This document shows positions 1-8,624 of a stretch of DNA of 64,000 nt, one piece after another (positions within the stretch are counted from its first letter, which is position 1; every line of letters begins with the position of its first letter). This DNA comes from Flavobacterium pisciphilum. GTDB lineage: Bacteria; Bacteroidota; Bacteroidia; Flavobacteriales; Flavobacteriaceae. The notes beneath the pieces are model-generated. The model searched no databases and was not told the origin of the DNA. It worked only from the letters and a program-made list of their open reading frames with translations. Both the position numbers and the translations under genes were made by a program. The stretch lies in contig NZ_JAJJMO010000001.1 of the NCBI RefSeq assembly GCF_020905345.1, positions 3,162,001 to 3,226,000 of the forward strand. Direction: 5' to 3'.

Positions 1-32
1 ACTTCATTTATTTTACAGTTAAATTAATTATT

Positions 33-1214
33 TTGAACATAAACAAAATCGCAATTACTGCTTTTTCTTCTATTTCGCCTTTAGGAAATAATCCAAAAGA
101 CGTTTGGGAAAATTATTTAAGTAATAAACATTGTTTTACTTTGTTAGAATTGGATAAACAAGAAACTCCAGTTGCTGCACTTGATGCTGATTCTAAACAA
201 ATTGTAGATCAGGTTCGTAATTCGGATATTAAATATAAATTTCTTGACAATAGTGTTTTGTTTGCATTAGCAGCATCACGACAAGCAATAAAAAATTCAG
301 GATGGGACTCTGAAGCTATTTTTGGAATTAATATAGGTTCTTCTCGTGGAGCAACCGATTTATTTGAAAAACATTTTCAGGAATATTTAGAAACAGGAAA
401 GGCACAAACATTGGCTTCTCCAACAACTACATTAGGAAATATATCTTCTTGGATAGCGCATGACCTACAGAGTTCTGGACCAGAAATATCACATTCTATT
501 ACTTGCTCAACAGCGTTGCATGCTTTGTTAAATGGTGTAGCATGGTTAAAGGCAGGAATGGTCGATAAGTTTTTGGTAGGTGGTAGCGAAGCTCCGTTGA
601 CAGATTTTACGATTGCACAAATGCGAGCTTTAAAAATTTATTCTCGAGTAGATTTAAATAATGATAAATGGCCAAATCTAGCATTTGATTTGAATAAAAC
701 TCAAAACACAATGGTTTTGGGAGAGGGAGCTGCTGTTTGTTGTCTTGAAGCTGGAGAAAAAGAAAATGCAATTGCTTATATCACAGGAGTGGGATATGCT
801 ACAGAAGTTTTGGAGCATAATATATCTATTTCGGCCGAAGCAACTTGTTTTCAAAAGTCTATGAAAATGGCTTTAAAAGGAATGAATCCAGAAGATGTAG
901 ATGTAATTGTAATGCATGCGCCAGGAACTATAAAAGGAGATTTAACAGAATATAGAGCAATCCAGAAAATATTTGATTCTAAGCTTCCTTTGCTTACTAC
1001 CAATAAATGGAAGATTGGTCATACTTTTGGAGCTTCAGGAATACTGAGTGTAGAAATGGCAATTTTAATGATGCAACATAATATGTTTATTGGAGTTCCT
1101 TTTGCAGAAGAGCAACAGCAAACCAAGCCGATAAAAAAGGTTTTGATTAATGCAGTAGGTTTTGGAGGGAATGCTGTGAGCATTTTAATAGAAAAAAAAG
1201 TAGAATCGTTATAA
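33..1214 (+). CDS. beta-ketoacyl synthase family protein (FabF-like)
   Basis: This 393-residue protein has the thiolase-fold architecture of condensing enzymes that extend acyl chains in fatty-acid or polyketide-like pathways. The Cys-His-His triad is visible: Cys158 in the SITCSTALHAL nucleophile elbow, His295 in MHAPGT (the usual HGTGT motif, here divergent) and His330 in KIGHTFGASG. The start is a TTG codon, because no ATG lies upstream in the window and the N-terminus MNINKIAITAFSSISPLG aligns with the usual beginning of the family. The divergent second motif argues against housekeeping FabF. In flavobacteria, such lone synthases are, as I recall, often found with biotin genes, and bioB lies 16 kb downstream, so a role in making the biotin acyl chain is possible but inferred. 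The left neighbour is outside the window. The family call is firm and the pathway is uncertain. Confidence 0.88.
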   Translation: MNINKIAITAFSSISPLGNNPKDVWENYLSNKHCFTLLELDKQETPVAALDADSKQIVDQVRNSDIKYKFLDNSVLFALAASRQAIKNSGWDSEAIFGINIGSSRGATDLFEKHFQEYLETGKAQTLASPTTTLGNISSWIAHDLQSSGPEISHSITCSTALHALLNGVAWLKAGMVDKFLVGGSEAPLTDFTIAQMRALKIYSRVDLNNDKWPNLAFDLNKTQNTMVLGEGAAVCCLEAGEKENAIAYITGVGYATEVLEHNISISAEATCFQKSMKMALKGMNPEDVDVIVMHAPGTIKGDLTEYRAIQKIFDSKLPLLTTNKWKIGHTFGASGILSVEMAILMMQHNMFIGVPFAEEQQQTKPIKKVLINAVGFGGNAVSILIEKKVESL

Positions 1215-1248
1215 AATCGATTGACAAGTTTACAATAAAATTATATCT

Positions 1249-1278
1249 ACCAGTCAGGTTTTCTTGACTGGTTTTTTT
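1249..1278 (+). terminator. intrinsic terminator after the ketoacyl synthase gene
   Basis: An 8-bp perfect stem, ACCAGTCA at 1249-1256 with TGACTGGT at 1265-1272, closes an 8-nt loop and is followed by a run of T. It lies 35 nt after the stop codon and before the convergent recX. Confidence 0.8.
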
Positions 1279-1289
1279 GATGTATGAAA

Positions 1290-1769
1290 TTATTTTGTTT
1301 CGGCTGCTTCTAATTCTTTTACTTTTTCGTAAACTAGGTTACTCTCATAGCCTCGACGGAGTATATAATCGCAAAATTTCTTGCGTTTTTTAAGCAGATT
1401 ATTTTCGTTTATATTATCCCAACATTTTTGGGATAGTTTTTCAAATGTTTCTAGATACTCTTCATTGCTAATTCCTGCCAAGGCAAGATTAATATTGGTA
1501 GAAGTAATATGGCGTACTTTGAGTTCATTTACAATTCTTATTTTCCCCCATTGTTTTATGCGATGTTTTCCTTGGGCAAAACTACAAGCAAAACGGGTTT
1601 CATTAAGGAAATTGTCCGTAATTAGTTGTACAACAATAGAATCTATTTCGTCAGAAGTCATTTTTAGACTGTATAGTTTTGATACAACCTCGTCATGACA
1701 GCGCTCTTGATAAGCACAAAAATGCTCTAATTTTTGTAAAGCTTCTTTGGGAGTACAATCTGATTTCAT
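1290..1769 (-). CDS. recX: RecX-family regulatory protein
   Basis: This 159-residue, mostly helical protein shows the RecX pattern of tandem three-helix repeats. Recognisable segments are YQERCHDEVVSKL, DEIDSIVVQLITDNFLNETRFA, the central GKHRIKQWGKIRIVNELK and a C-terminal KFCDYILRRGYESNLV repeat. Characterised RecX proteins bind RecA filaments in the cytoplasm and block or trim them, limiting strand exchange. The length is typical. Here recX stands alone and convergent to the upstream gene rather than next to recA. The upstream 415 bp separate it from a divergent giant surface-protein gene. Confidence 0.88.
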   Translation of the reverse strand: MKSDCTPKEALQKLEHFCAYQERCHDEVVSKLYSLKMTSDEIDSIVVQLITDNFLNETRFACSFAQGKHRIKQWGKIRIVNELKVRHITSTNINLALAGISNEEYLETFEKLSQKCWDNINENNLLKKRKKFCDYILRRGYESNLVYEKVKELEAAETK

Positions 1770-2185
1770 ATAATCTATTATGGTTTAGTATTGAATAAAA
1801 AACAAATGTAAAGCTTTAATTTTTTTTCAAAAGCTTGTTTTGCTTTGAAATCCTATTTTGGAATAATTTTCTTAAAAAACGTATGAATAAGCGGAATTGT
1901 AAGGTATTGGCAGTTAGGTTGTTAAAAAGTTAATAAGAATGTAATTATAGCCGATGTAATGCATAATAATATGAATAATATTACAATTGGGTTTGATTTT
2001 TTTTCATTAAATTTAAGAATGTATTTTATAATTGTCTTTGCCCTAGGATGTTATGGAATTTTGATTCTCCTTTAGAGAAAAGGACATAATGCTAATTAAT
2101 CTTCAATTAGTTCAGTCGTCTTTTCAATATTGCTCATAAACATCACAAAGATTTAGTTGATTTTTTATCATTAAAACCTACTATT
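1770..2185. other. 416-bp divergent intergenic region
   Basis: This A+T-rich region separates recX from the first surface-protein gene. I see no convincing ORF, RNA or perfect TAnnTTTG box in it, although promoters for both flanking genes must lie here. Confidence 0.5.
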
Positions 2186-5100
2186 ATGAGACTAAAATTA
2201 TCTTTGTTTTTCATTTTTACTTGTATTTATTCGTGGTCCCAAACTACTAACACTTTTACAACAAGTGGAAGTTTTACTGTTCCAGCTGGTTTGACCTTAC
2301 TAACGGCAGAATGCTGGGGAGCTGGTGGAGCTGGTGCAGGTACTAATACCAGTAATTCGGCTGGAGGAGGAGGAGGAGGAGGCTATAGTGTGGCTTCTAT
2401 TTCTGTGGTGCCTAACAGTTCAATTAGTTATGTGGTTGGTGCTGGAGGTACTGGGGGTAATAATGCTGGACCCAATGGAACTGCATCTAGTTTTTCATCT
2501 GTATCTGCTAATGGTGGAGCAGGAGGAGGAGCAGGTGGAGCGGGTGGCGTAGGTGGTGTAGGTACAAGTTTCTCTGGAGGAAAAGGGGCTAATGGGAGTT
2601 TGGTGCTTGGATTGATATATTCTGGAGGAGGAGGAGGTAGTGCAGGAACTGCCTCAAATGGTAATAGCCCATCTGGATCAGCAGGTGGAGCTGCTGTTGC
2701 AGGTGGAGCTGCTGGAGGAGCTGGAGCAACTTTAGCGGGTGCTGGATCTAATGGTGGTGTACCAGGTGGAGGTGGAGGTGGTGGTTTAGTTTTATTAGGT
2801 ATTGGAACTAATAAAGGAGGGAATGGAGGGAATGGACAGATAAAAATAACATATACATGTCCGACTTATAATATTACTAGTACAGCTGCGCCAGATGTTT
2901 GTACTTCTATTGGTACATCTTTGGTAACACTGAGTTCAAGTGTTACTACACAGCTACCTGTAGGTAATTATGTAGTAACATATAATACTAGTAGTCCAAG
3001 TGCTACTGGATTAACAGCAAATATGACAGTTAGCACTGCGGGGACCGGTACTTTTACAGCTGCTGGATTAGTAACAGCGGGGCCTAGTACTATAACAATT
3101 ACAATGATTGCTTCAGGAACTTGTTCCTCTACTATAAGTGCTAATAATACAGTCACTGTAACAGTTTCGCCTCCATCAGTTGGAGGGACAGTAAATGGAG
3201 GTACTACTATTTGTTCAGGAAATCCAAGTGCCTTACTTACCTTGTCAGGACATACAGGATCGGTAGTTAAATGGCAGTACGCCATAAGTCCATTTTCTTC
3301 ATGGACAGATATAGTTAATACTGCTACAACTTATACTTCGGGTGCATTAACAGCAACAACTGAGTTTAGAGCGATTGTTCAGAGTGGAGTTTGTTCTACG
3401 GCTACTTCTGCTGTAACTACGGTAACTGTAAATCCTTTGCCAACGATAACACTATCTACAACTGCAGCAAGCGTCTGTTTAAATGCAGGTGCTCAAAACA
3501 CAACATTAACTTATAGTGCTACAACTGGAACACCAACTACATATAGCATAGTTTGGAATGCTTCACCTACAAATAGTTTTGCAGCTGTTACAAACGCATC
3601 ATTACCAGCAAGTCCTATTACAATTGCAGTTCCTGCGGGTACAGCAGCAGGTACTTATACAGGTACATTAACCGTTAAAAATGCAAATGGATGTATTAGT
3701 ACAGGATCAGTTTTTACAGTTACAGTAAATTCTTTGCCAACGATAACGCTATCAGGAACTGCAGCAAGTGTTTGTTTAAATGCAGGTGCCCAAAACACAA
3801 CATTAGCTTATAGTGCTACAACTGGAACACCAACTACGTATAGCATAGTTTGGAATGCTTCGCCTACAAATACTTTTGCAGCTGTAACAAATGCATCATT
3901 GCCAGCAAGTCCTATTACAATTGCAGTTCCTGCGGGTACAGTAGCAGGTACTTATACAGGTACACTGACAGTAACCAATGCAAATGGATGCATAAGTTCT
4001 GGTTCAAGTTTTACCGTTACAGTAAATCCTTTGCCAACGATAACGCTATCAGCAACTGCAGCAAGTGTTTGTTTAAATGCAGGTGCTCAAAACACAACTT
4101 TAGCTTATAGTGCCACAACAGGAACACCAACTACATATAGCATAGTTTGGAATGCTTCGCCTACAAATAGTTTTGCAGTTGTTACAAACGCATCATTGCC
4201 AGCAAGTCCTATTACAGTTGCAGTTCCTGCGGGTACAGCAGTAGGTACTTATACAGGTACATTGACAGTAGCCAATGCAAATGGATGTATTAGTACAGGA
4301 TCAGTTTTTACAGTTACAGTAAATCCTTTGCCAACGATAACATTATCAGCAACTGCAGCAAGCATCTGTTTAAATGCAAGTGCTCAAAACACAACATTAG
4401 CTTATAGTGCTACAACAGGAACACCGACTACGTATAGTATAGTTTGGAATGCTTCACCTACAAATACTTTTGCAGCGGTTACAAACGCATCATTGCCAGC
4501 AAGTCCTATTACAATTGCAGTTCCTGCGGGTATAGCAGCAGGTACTTATACAGGTACATTGACAGTAACCAATGCAAATGGATGCATAAGTTCAGGTTCA
4601 AGTTTCACCGTTACAGTAAATCCTTTGCCAACGATAACGCTATCAGGAACTGCAGCAAGTGTCTGTTTAAATGCAGGTGCTCAAAACACAACCTTAGCTT
4701 ATAGTGCCACAACAGGAACACCGACTACGTATAGCATAGTTTGGAATGCTTCGCCTACAAATAGTTTTGCAGCTGTTACAAATGCATCATTGCCAGCAAG
4801 TCCTATTACAATTGCTATTCCTGCGGGTACAGCAGCAGGTGCTTATACAGGTACACTGACAGTAGCCAATGCAAATGGATGTATAAGTTCAGGTTCAAGT
4901 TTTACCGTTACAGTAAATCCTTTGCCTTCAATTACTACAACAGGAACAGTATTGAGTGTTTGTACAAGTACAGGTTCACAAAATGCAATATTGGCATATA
5001 CTGCTACAACAGGAACACCAACTACGTATAGTATAGTTTGGAATGCTTCGCCTACAAATACTTTTGCAGTTGTTACAAACGCATCATTGCCAGCAAGTCC

Positions 5101-8020
5101 TATTACAATTGCAGTTCCTGCGGGTACAGCAGCAGGTACTTATACAGGTACACTGACAGTAACCAATGCAAATGGGTGTATAAGTTCCGGGTCAAGTTTC
5201 ACCGTTACAGTAAATCCTTTGCCAACGATAACGCTATCAGGAACTGCAGCAAGTGTTTGTTTAAATGCAGGTGCTCAAAACACAACATTAGCTTATAGTG
5301 CTACAACAGGAACACCGACTACGTATAGCATAGTTTGGAGTGCTTCGCCTACAAATAGTTTTGCAGCTGTTACAAGCGCATCATTGCCAGCAAGTCCTAT
5401 TACAATTTCAGTTCCTGCGGGTACAGCAGCAGGTACTTATACAGGTACATTGACAGTAACCAATGCAAATGGGTGTATAAGTTCCGGGTCAAGTTTCACC
5501 GTTACAGTAAATCCTTTGCCAACGATAACGCTATCAGGAACTGCAGCAAGTGTCTGTTTAAATGCAGGTGCTCAAAACACAACATTAGCTTATAGTGCCA
5601 CAACGGGAACACCGACTACGTATAGCATAGTTTGGAATGCTTCGCCTACAAATAGTTTTGCAGCTGTTACAAATGCATCATTGCCAGCAAGTCCTATTAC
5701 AATTGCTATTCCTGCGGGTACAGCAGCAGGTACTTATACAGGTACACTGACAGTAGCCAATGCAAATGGGTGTATAAGTTCTGGTTCAAGTTTTACCGTT
5801 ACAGTAAATCCTTTGCCTTCAATTACTGCAACAGGAACAGTATTGAGTGTTTGTACAAGTACAGGTTCACAAAATGCAACATTGGCATATACTGCTACTG
5901 GGGGAAGTCCTACAGGCTATAGCATCGATTGGGATGCAACAGCAAATGCAAATTCATTAGCAGATCAACTCAATACTTCTTTTGCTTTTTCGCCAACAGG
6001 AGGTAATATAAATACAATAGTAGTATCTGCAAATGCATTAGCAGGGTCTTATTCGGGTATAATGACAATTACAGATGGGAATTGTACAGTAACACAGGCA
6101 GTATCTATAACTATTAATTCAACGCCAACACCTCCAGTAATTGGACTAATTACACCTCCAACTTGCACTATTCCGTTTGGAAGTGTAGCTTTAAGTGGGT
6201 TGCCTTCAGGTAATTGGATAATAATAACAAATCCAGTAACAGTGACTACATCAGGTTCAGGATCGAGTACAGTTATTACTAATCTTATGCCTAATACCTA
6301 TACTTTTATAGTAAGTAATTCGGCAACGAGCTGTACTTCATCGGCTTCATCGGCTGCAATTGTTTCAAGTTTGGTTACCAATTATTGGACGGGTTCGGGA
6401 TGGACAAATAGTACACCCAACATAAATCAGAATATTGTTTTTGCAGGGGATTATACTTCTTTAGCAGGAACTGCAGGGGATGTAAGTGGATGCTCATGTC
6501 AGGTAAATTCAGGTATTAAAGTTACGTTTGAATCAGGTGCCACTTTGTCTATTATAAAAGCTGTTAATGTAAGCACAAATTCAGGAACTAGTTTAACTTT
6601 TAATAATAATGCAAGTTTGGTACAAACACTTAATGTTTCTAATACAGGTAATATTGTTTACAACCGAACTTCAACAGCTATGAATTGGCTTGATTATACA
6701 TATTGGTCTTCTCCAGTGTCTGGGCAAAAATTTAATATATTATCGCCAAATTCAGACCCAAAGAGATTGTTTTCTTATAATAATGCCTGGGTAGCCGAGG
6801 CTGCGACAAACAGTATGATTGTAGGAAGAGGATATCTTATTAGAGTTCCAAATGCTGGTGCATGGCCAAACGGCGAAAGAGTTAATTATCCTTATCCACA
6901 ACCTGTTTCGTTTATAGGAACTCCAAATAATGGTAATATAACCGGTCAAGCAATTACAGTACAAGATGCAGCTTATTTTATAGGGAATCCATATCCTTCG
7001 GCGATTGATGCGGATATTTTTTTAACAGCAAATAATCTTATTCTAGAAGGGACATTATATTTTTGGACACATAATACTCCTATTGCGTATAATGGGGCTT
7101 CGGCAAAGGTTTATAATGCAAATGATTATGCTGTTTATAATTTTACAGGGGGAACAGCAACATCAGCAGCATTAAATCCAGGAGTTAATAATTCGGTTCC
7201 ATTAGGTAAAGTTGCAGCAGGTCAATCTTTTTTTGCCATAAGTATAGCTTCAAGCGGAAACATTGTTTTTAACAATGATATGAGGGTGGCAGGTAATAAT
7301 GCACAATTCTTTAAACTTACAAAAGAAGGTAAAGTAGATTTTGTAGAAAAAAAACGCATATGGCTGAACTTAACAAATAGTATTGGCTTTTTTAAACAAA
7401 TTCTTATTGGTTATATTAGTGGAGCTACAAATGAGTATGATAGTAAGTACGATGGAGCCAAATTTGATGTTGTGCAAATGGCAGATTTATATAGTATAAT
7501 ACCTGATAAAAAATTAATAATTCAAGGGCGTGCTTTGCCTTTAGATATTACTGATACAGTGCCGCTAGGATATAGTTCAGAAATTGTTGGTAATTATACA
7601 ATTGCAATAGATCACTTAGATAGTTCGTTGATAAATCAAGAGGTGTATCTCGAAGATAAAGCAACAAATATAATTCACAATTTGAATAATGGAGGATATA
7701 CTTTTGCTACAAACATTGGAACATTTGATAATAGATTTGTATTGCGATATACTAATAAAACCTTACAAGTAGATGAATTTGATAGTTCTAAAAATTTAAT
7801 TATGGTAGCTATTGCAAATGAAAAAATCGATATTACTGCATATGATAAAATTATAAATAAGGTGCTTATTTATGATATGTCTGGTAAGTTGATGTACAAA
7901 AAAGAAGCAGTTAAGAACTCTAAATTGATTATTGAAAATTTAAGATCAAGTAACCAGGTTTTAATGGTAAAAGTAATTTTAGATAATCAACATATTGAAA
8001 CAAAGAAGGTGATTTACTAA
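2186..8020 (+). CDS. giant secreted repeat protein, T9SS sorting domain (type C-like)
   Basis: This 1944-residue protein starts with a Sec signal peptide (MRLKLSLFFIFTCIYSWSQ). A glycine-rich domain follows at about residues 24-222, then two Ig/PKD-like domains, then eight almost identical 99-residue units at about 416-1207, each with two Cys, and a ninth diverged unit. The last 630 or so residues are a module shared with the next two giant genes, with landmarks YTYWSSPV.GQK, a MIVGRGYLIRVP segment, VYLEDKA, GTFDNRFVLRYTNKTL and a terminal sorting domain ending in ETKKVIY. That ending resembles T9SS sorting signals of the type C class, which send proteins across the outer membrane to the cell surface. 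No enzyme motif is visible; adhesion or a surface-fibre role is an inference from the architecture. A terminator follows directly. Confidence 0.88.
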   Translation: MRLKLSLFFIFTCIYSWSQTTNTFTTSGSFTVPAGLTLLTAECWGAGGAGAGTNTSNSAGGGGGGGYSVASISVVPNSSISYVVGAGGTGGNNAGPNGTASSFSSVSANGGAGGGAGGAGGVGGVGTSFSGGKGANGSLVLGLIYSGGGGGSAGTASNGNSPSGSAGGAAVAGGAAGGAGATLAGAGSNGGVPGGGGGGGLVLLGIGTNKGGNGGNGQIKITYTCPTYNITSTAAPDVCTSIGTSLVTLSSSVTTQLPVGNYVVTYNTSSPSATGLTANMTVSTAGTGTFTAAGLVTAGPSTITITMIASGTCSSTISANNTVTVTVSPPSVGGTVNGGTTICSGNPSALLTLSGHTGSVVKWQYAISPFSSWTDIVNTATTYTSGALTATTEFRAIVQSGVCSTATSAVTTVTVNPLPTITLSTTAASVCLNAGAQNTTLTYSATTGTPTTYSIVWNASPTNSFAAVTNASLPASPITIAVPAGTAAGTYTGTLTVKNANGCISTGSVFTVTVNSLPTITLSGTAASVCLNAGAQNTTLAYSATTGTPTTYSIVWNASPTNTFAAVTNASLPASPITIAVPAGTVAGTYTGTLTVTNANGCISSGSSFTVTVNPLPTITLSATAASVCLNAGAQNTTLAYSATTGTPTTYSIVWNASPTNSFAVVTNASLPASPITVAVPAGTAVGTYTGTLTVANANGCISTGSVFTVTVNPLPTITLSATAASICLNASAQNTTLAYSATTGTPTTYSIVWNASPTNTFAAVTNASLPASPITIAVPAGIAAGTYTGTLTVTNANGCISSGSSFTVTVNPLPTITLSGTAASVCLNAGAQNTTLAYSATTGTPTTYSIVWNASPTNSFAAVTNASLPASPITIAIPAGTAAGAYTGTLTVANANGCISSGSSFTVTVNPLPSITTTGTVLSVCTSTGSQNAILAYTATTGTPTTYSIVWNASPTNTFAVVTNASLPASPITIAVPAGTAAGTYTGTLTVTNANGCISSGSSFTVTVNPLPTITLSGTAASVCLNAGAQNTTLAYSATTGTPTTYSIVWSASPTNSFAAVTSASLPASPITISVPAGTAAGTYTGTLTVTNANGCISSGSSFTVTVNPLPTITLSGTAASVCLNAGAQNTTLAYSATTGTPTTYSIVWNASPTNSFAAVTNASLPASPITIAIPAGTAAGTYTGTLTVANANGCISSGSSFTVTVNPLPSITATGTVLSVCTSTGSQNATLAYTATGGSPTGYSIDWDATANANSLADQLNTSFAFSPTGGNINTIVVSANALAGSYSGIMTITDGNCTVTQAVSITINSTPTPPVIGLITPPTCTIPFGSVALSGLPSGNWIIITNPVTVTTSGSGSSTVITNLMPNTYTFIVSNSATSCTSSASSAAIVSSLVTNYWTGSGWTNSTPNINQNIVFAGDYTSLAGTAGDVSGCSCQVNSGIKVTFESGATLSIIKAVNVSTNSGTSLTFNNNASLVQTLNVSNTGNIVYNRTSTAMNWLDYTYWSSPVSGQKFNILSPNSDPKRLFSYNNAWVAEAATNSMIVGRGYLIRVPNAGAWPNGERVNYPYPQPVSFIGTPNNGNITGQAITVQDAAYFIGNPYPSAIDADIFLTANNLILEGTLYFWTHNTPIAYNGASAKVYNANDYAVYNFTGGTATSAALNPGVNNSVPLGKVAAGQSFFAISIASSGNIVFNNDMRVAGNNAQFFKLTKEGKVDFVEKKRIWLNLTNSIGFFKQILIGYISGATNEYDSKYDGAKFDVVQMADLYSIIPDKKLIIQGRALPLDITDTVPLGYSSEIVGNYTIAIDHLDSSLINQEVYLEDKATNIIHNLNNGGYTFATNIGTFDNRFVLRYTNKTLQVDEFDSSKNLIMVAIANEKIDITAYDKIINKVLIYDMSGKLMYKKEAVKNSKLIIENLRSSNQVLMVKVILDNQHIETKKVIY
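3431..5806 (+). repeat. tandem array of eight 297-bp coding repeats
   Basis: The unit boundary AATCCTTTGCC (or a close variant) recurs at 3431, 3728, 4025, 4322, 4619, 4916, 5213, 5510 and 5807, exactly 297 bp apart each time, so each unit encodes 99 residues. The eight full units differ by only a few residues. A ninth unit from 5807 keeps the start and then diverges. The units alternate between NSFA and NTFA variants through the first six, giving a 594-bp second-order period. Each unit looks like one PKD/Ig-like domain with a Cys pair. Confidence 0.97.
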
Positions 8021-8043
8021 ATACATTTTGGTTCGCTTTTATA

Positions 8044-8073
8044 AACCATTTGCTTTTCAGCAAATGGTTTTTT
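8044..8073 (+). terminator. intrinsic terminator of the first surface-protein gene
   Basis: A 10-bp perfect stem, AACCATTTGC at 8044-8053 with GCAAATGGTT at 8060-8069, has a 6-nt loop and a T run. It begins 23 nt after the stop. The stem sequence is closely related to the terminators of the two following paralogues. Confidence 0.88.
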
Positions 8074-8624
8074 GTTTCTAATAAGAATAGATCAAACCTC
8101 GTTGCAAATTAGTTTTTCTTACTTTTTAAGTATTGTTGGTTTAATTTAATTGTTCCTGTATTTTAAATATAAGTTTTTACTTCATAAATATGTATTTAAT
8201 CTGATTTTTTGTGCATTTCGTCGGGTATTTAAGCAATTTAACGAAAATGGGTTTTCCAAAAAAAAAAATCTTGTAAGAGGTTTTTTTTTGTGCTTTATTT
8301 GGTGGGAATTTGTTAAAATTAACATTTTTTAAATTTTAATTAACTGGTAATTAGTTATTTAAATGTGTGCTTGAGGTCTTCTTGATTTGCAAAATGACTT
8401 GTTGAAAAATAATTTGAACGTAAAAACTTACGAAATGTTAAAATTTATTTTTTGAATGATGCTAAAATTGAATATATAAAACCAATAAGTGCTGATTTAC
8501 TGATTGTTATTAAAAAACAATTAAGTAATTAATTGTTAAAAAAATATTGTTAGTATATAAAATAATACTAGCATTAATAAAAAAAATCATACCAAAAATC
8601 AATTTATAATTATAAATCCTACTC
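8074..8624. other. 551-bp A+T-rich intergenic region
   Basis: This is a very A+T-rich spacer between two giant paralogues, with long A and T runs. Its open frames are low-complexity and look like chance. I see no clear -7 box or RNA fold; a promoter for the downstream gene is expected but not located. Confidence 0.5.

Noticed and set aside
3850..5298. Three similar 86-residue open frames at 3850, 4444 and 5038
   Set aside because: They are out-of-frame readings of the 297-bp repeats inside the first giant gene. Their 594-bp spacing reflects the repeat period, not real genes.
3431..5806. Regularly spaced repeats as a possible CRISPR array
   Set aside because: The unit is 297 bp, fully coding and in frame, with no short repeat and spacer structure.
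8150..8332. 60-residue frame in the spacer between the first two giant genes
   Set aside because: Low-complexity A+T-rich sequence, with no recognisable start context or domain.
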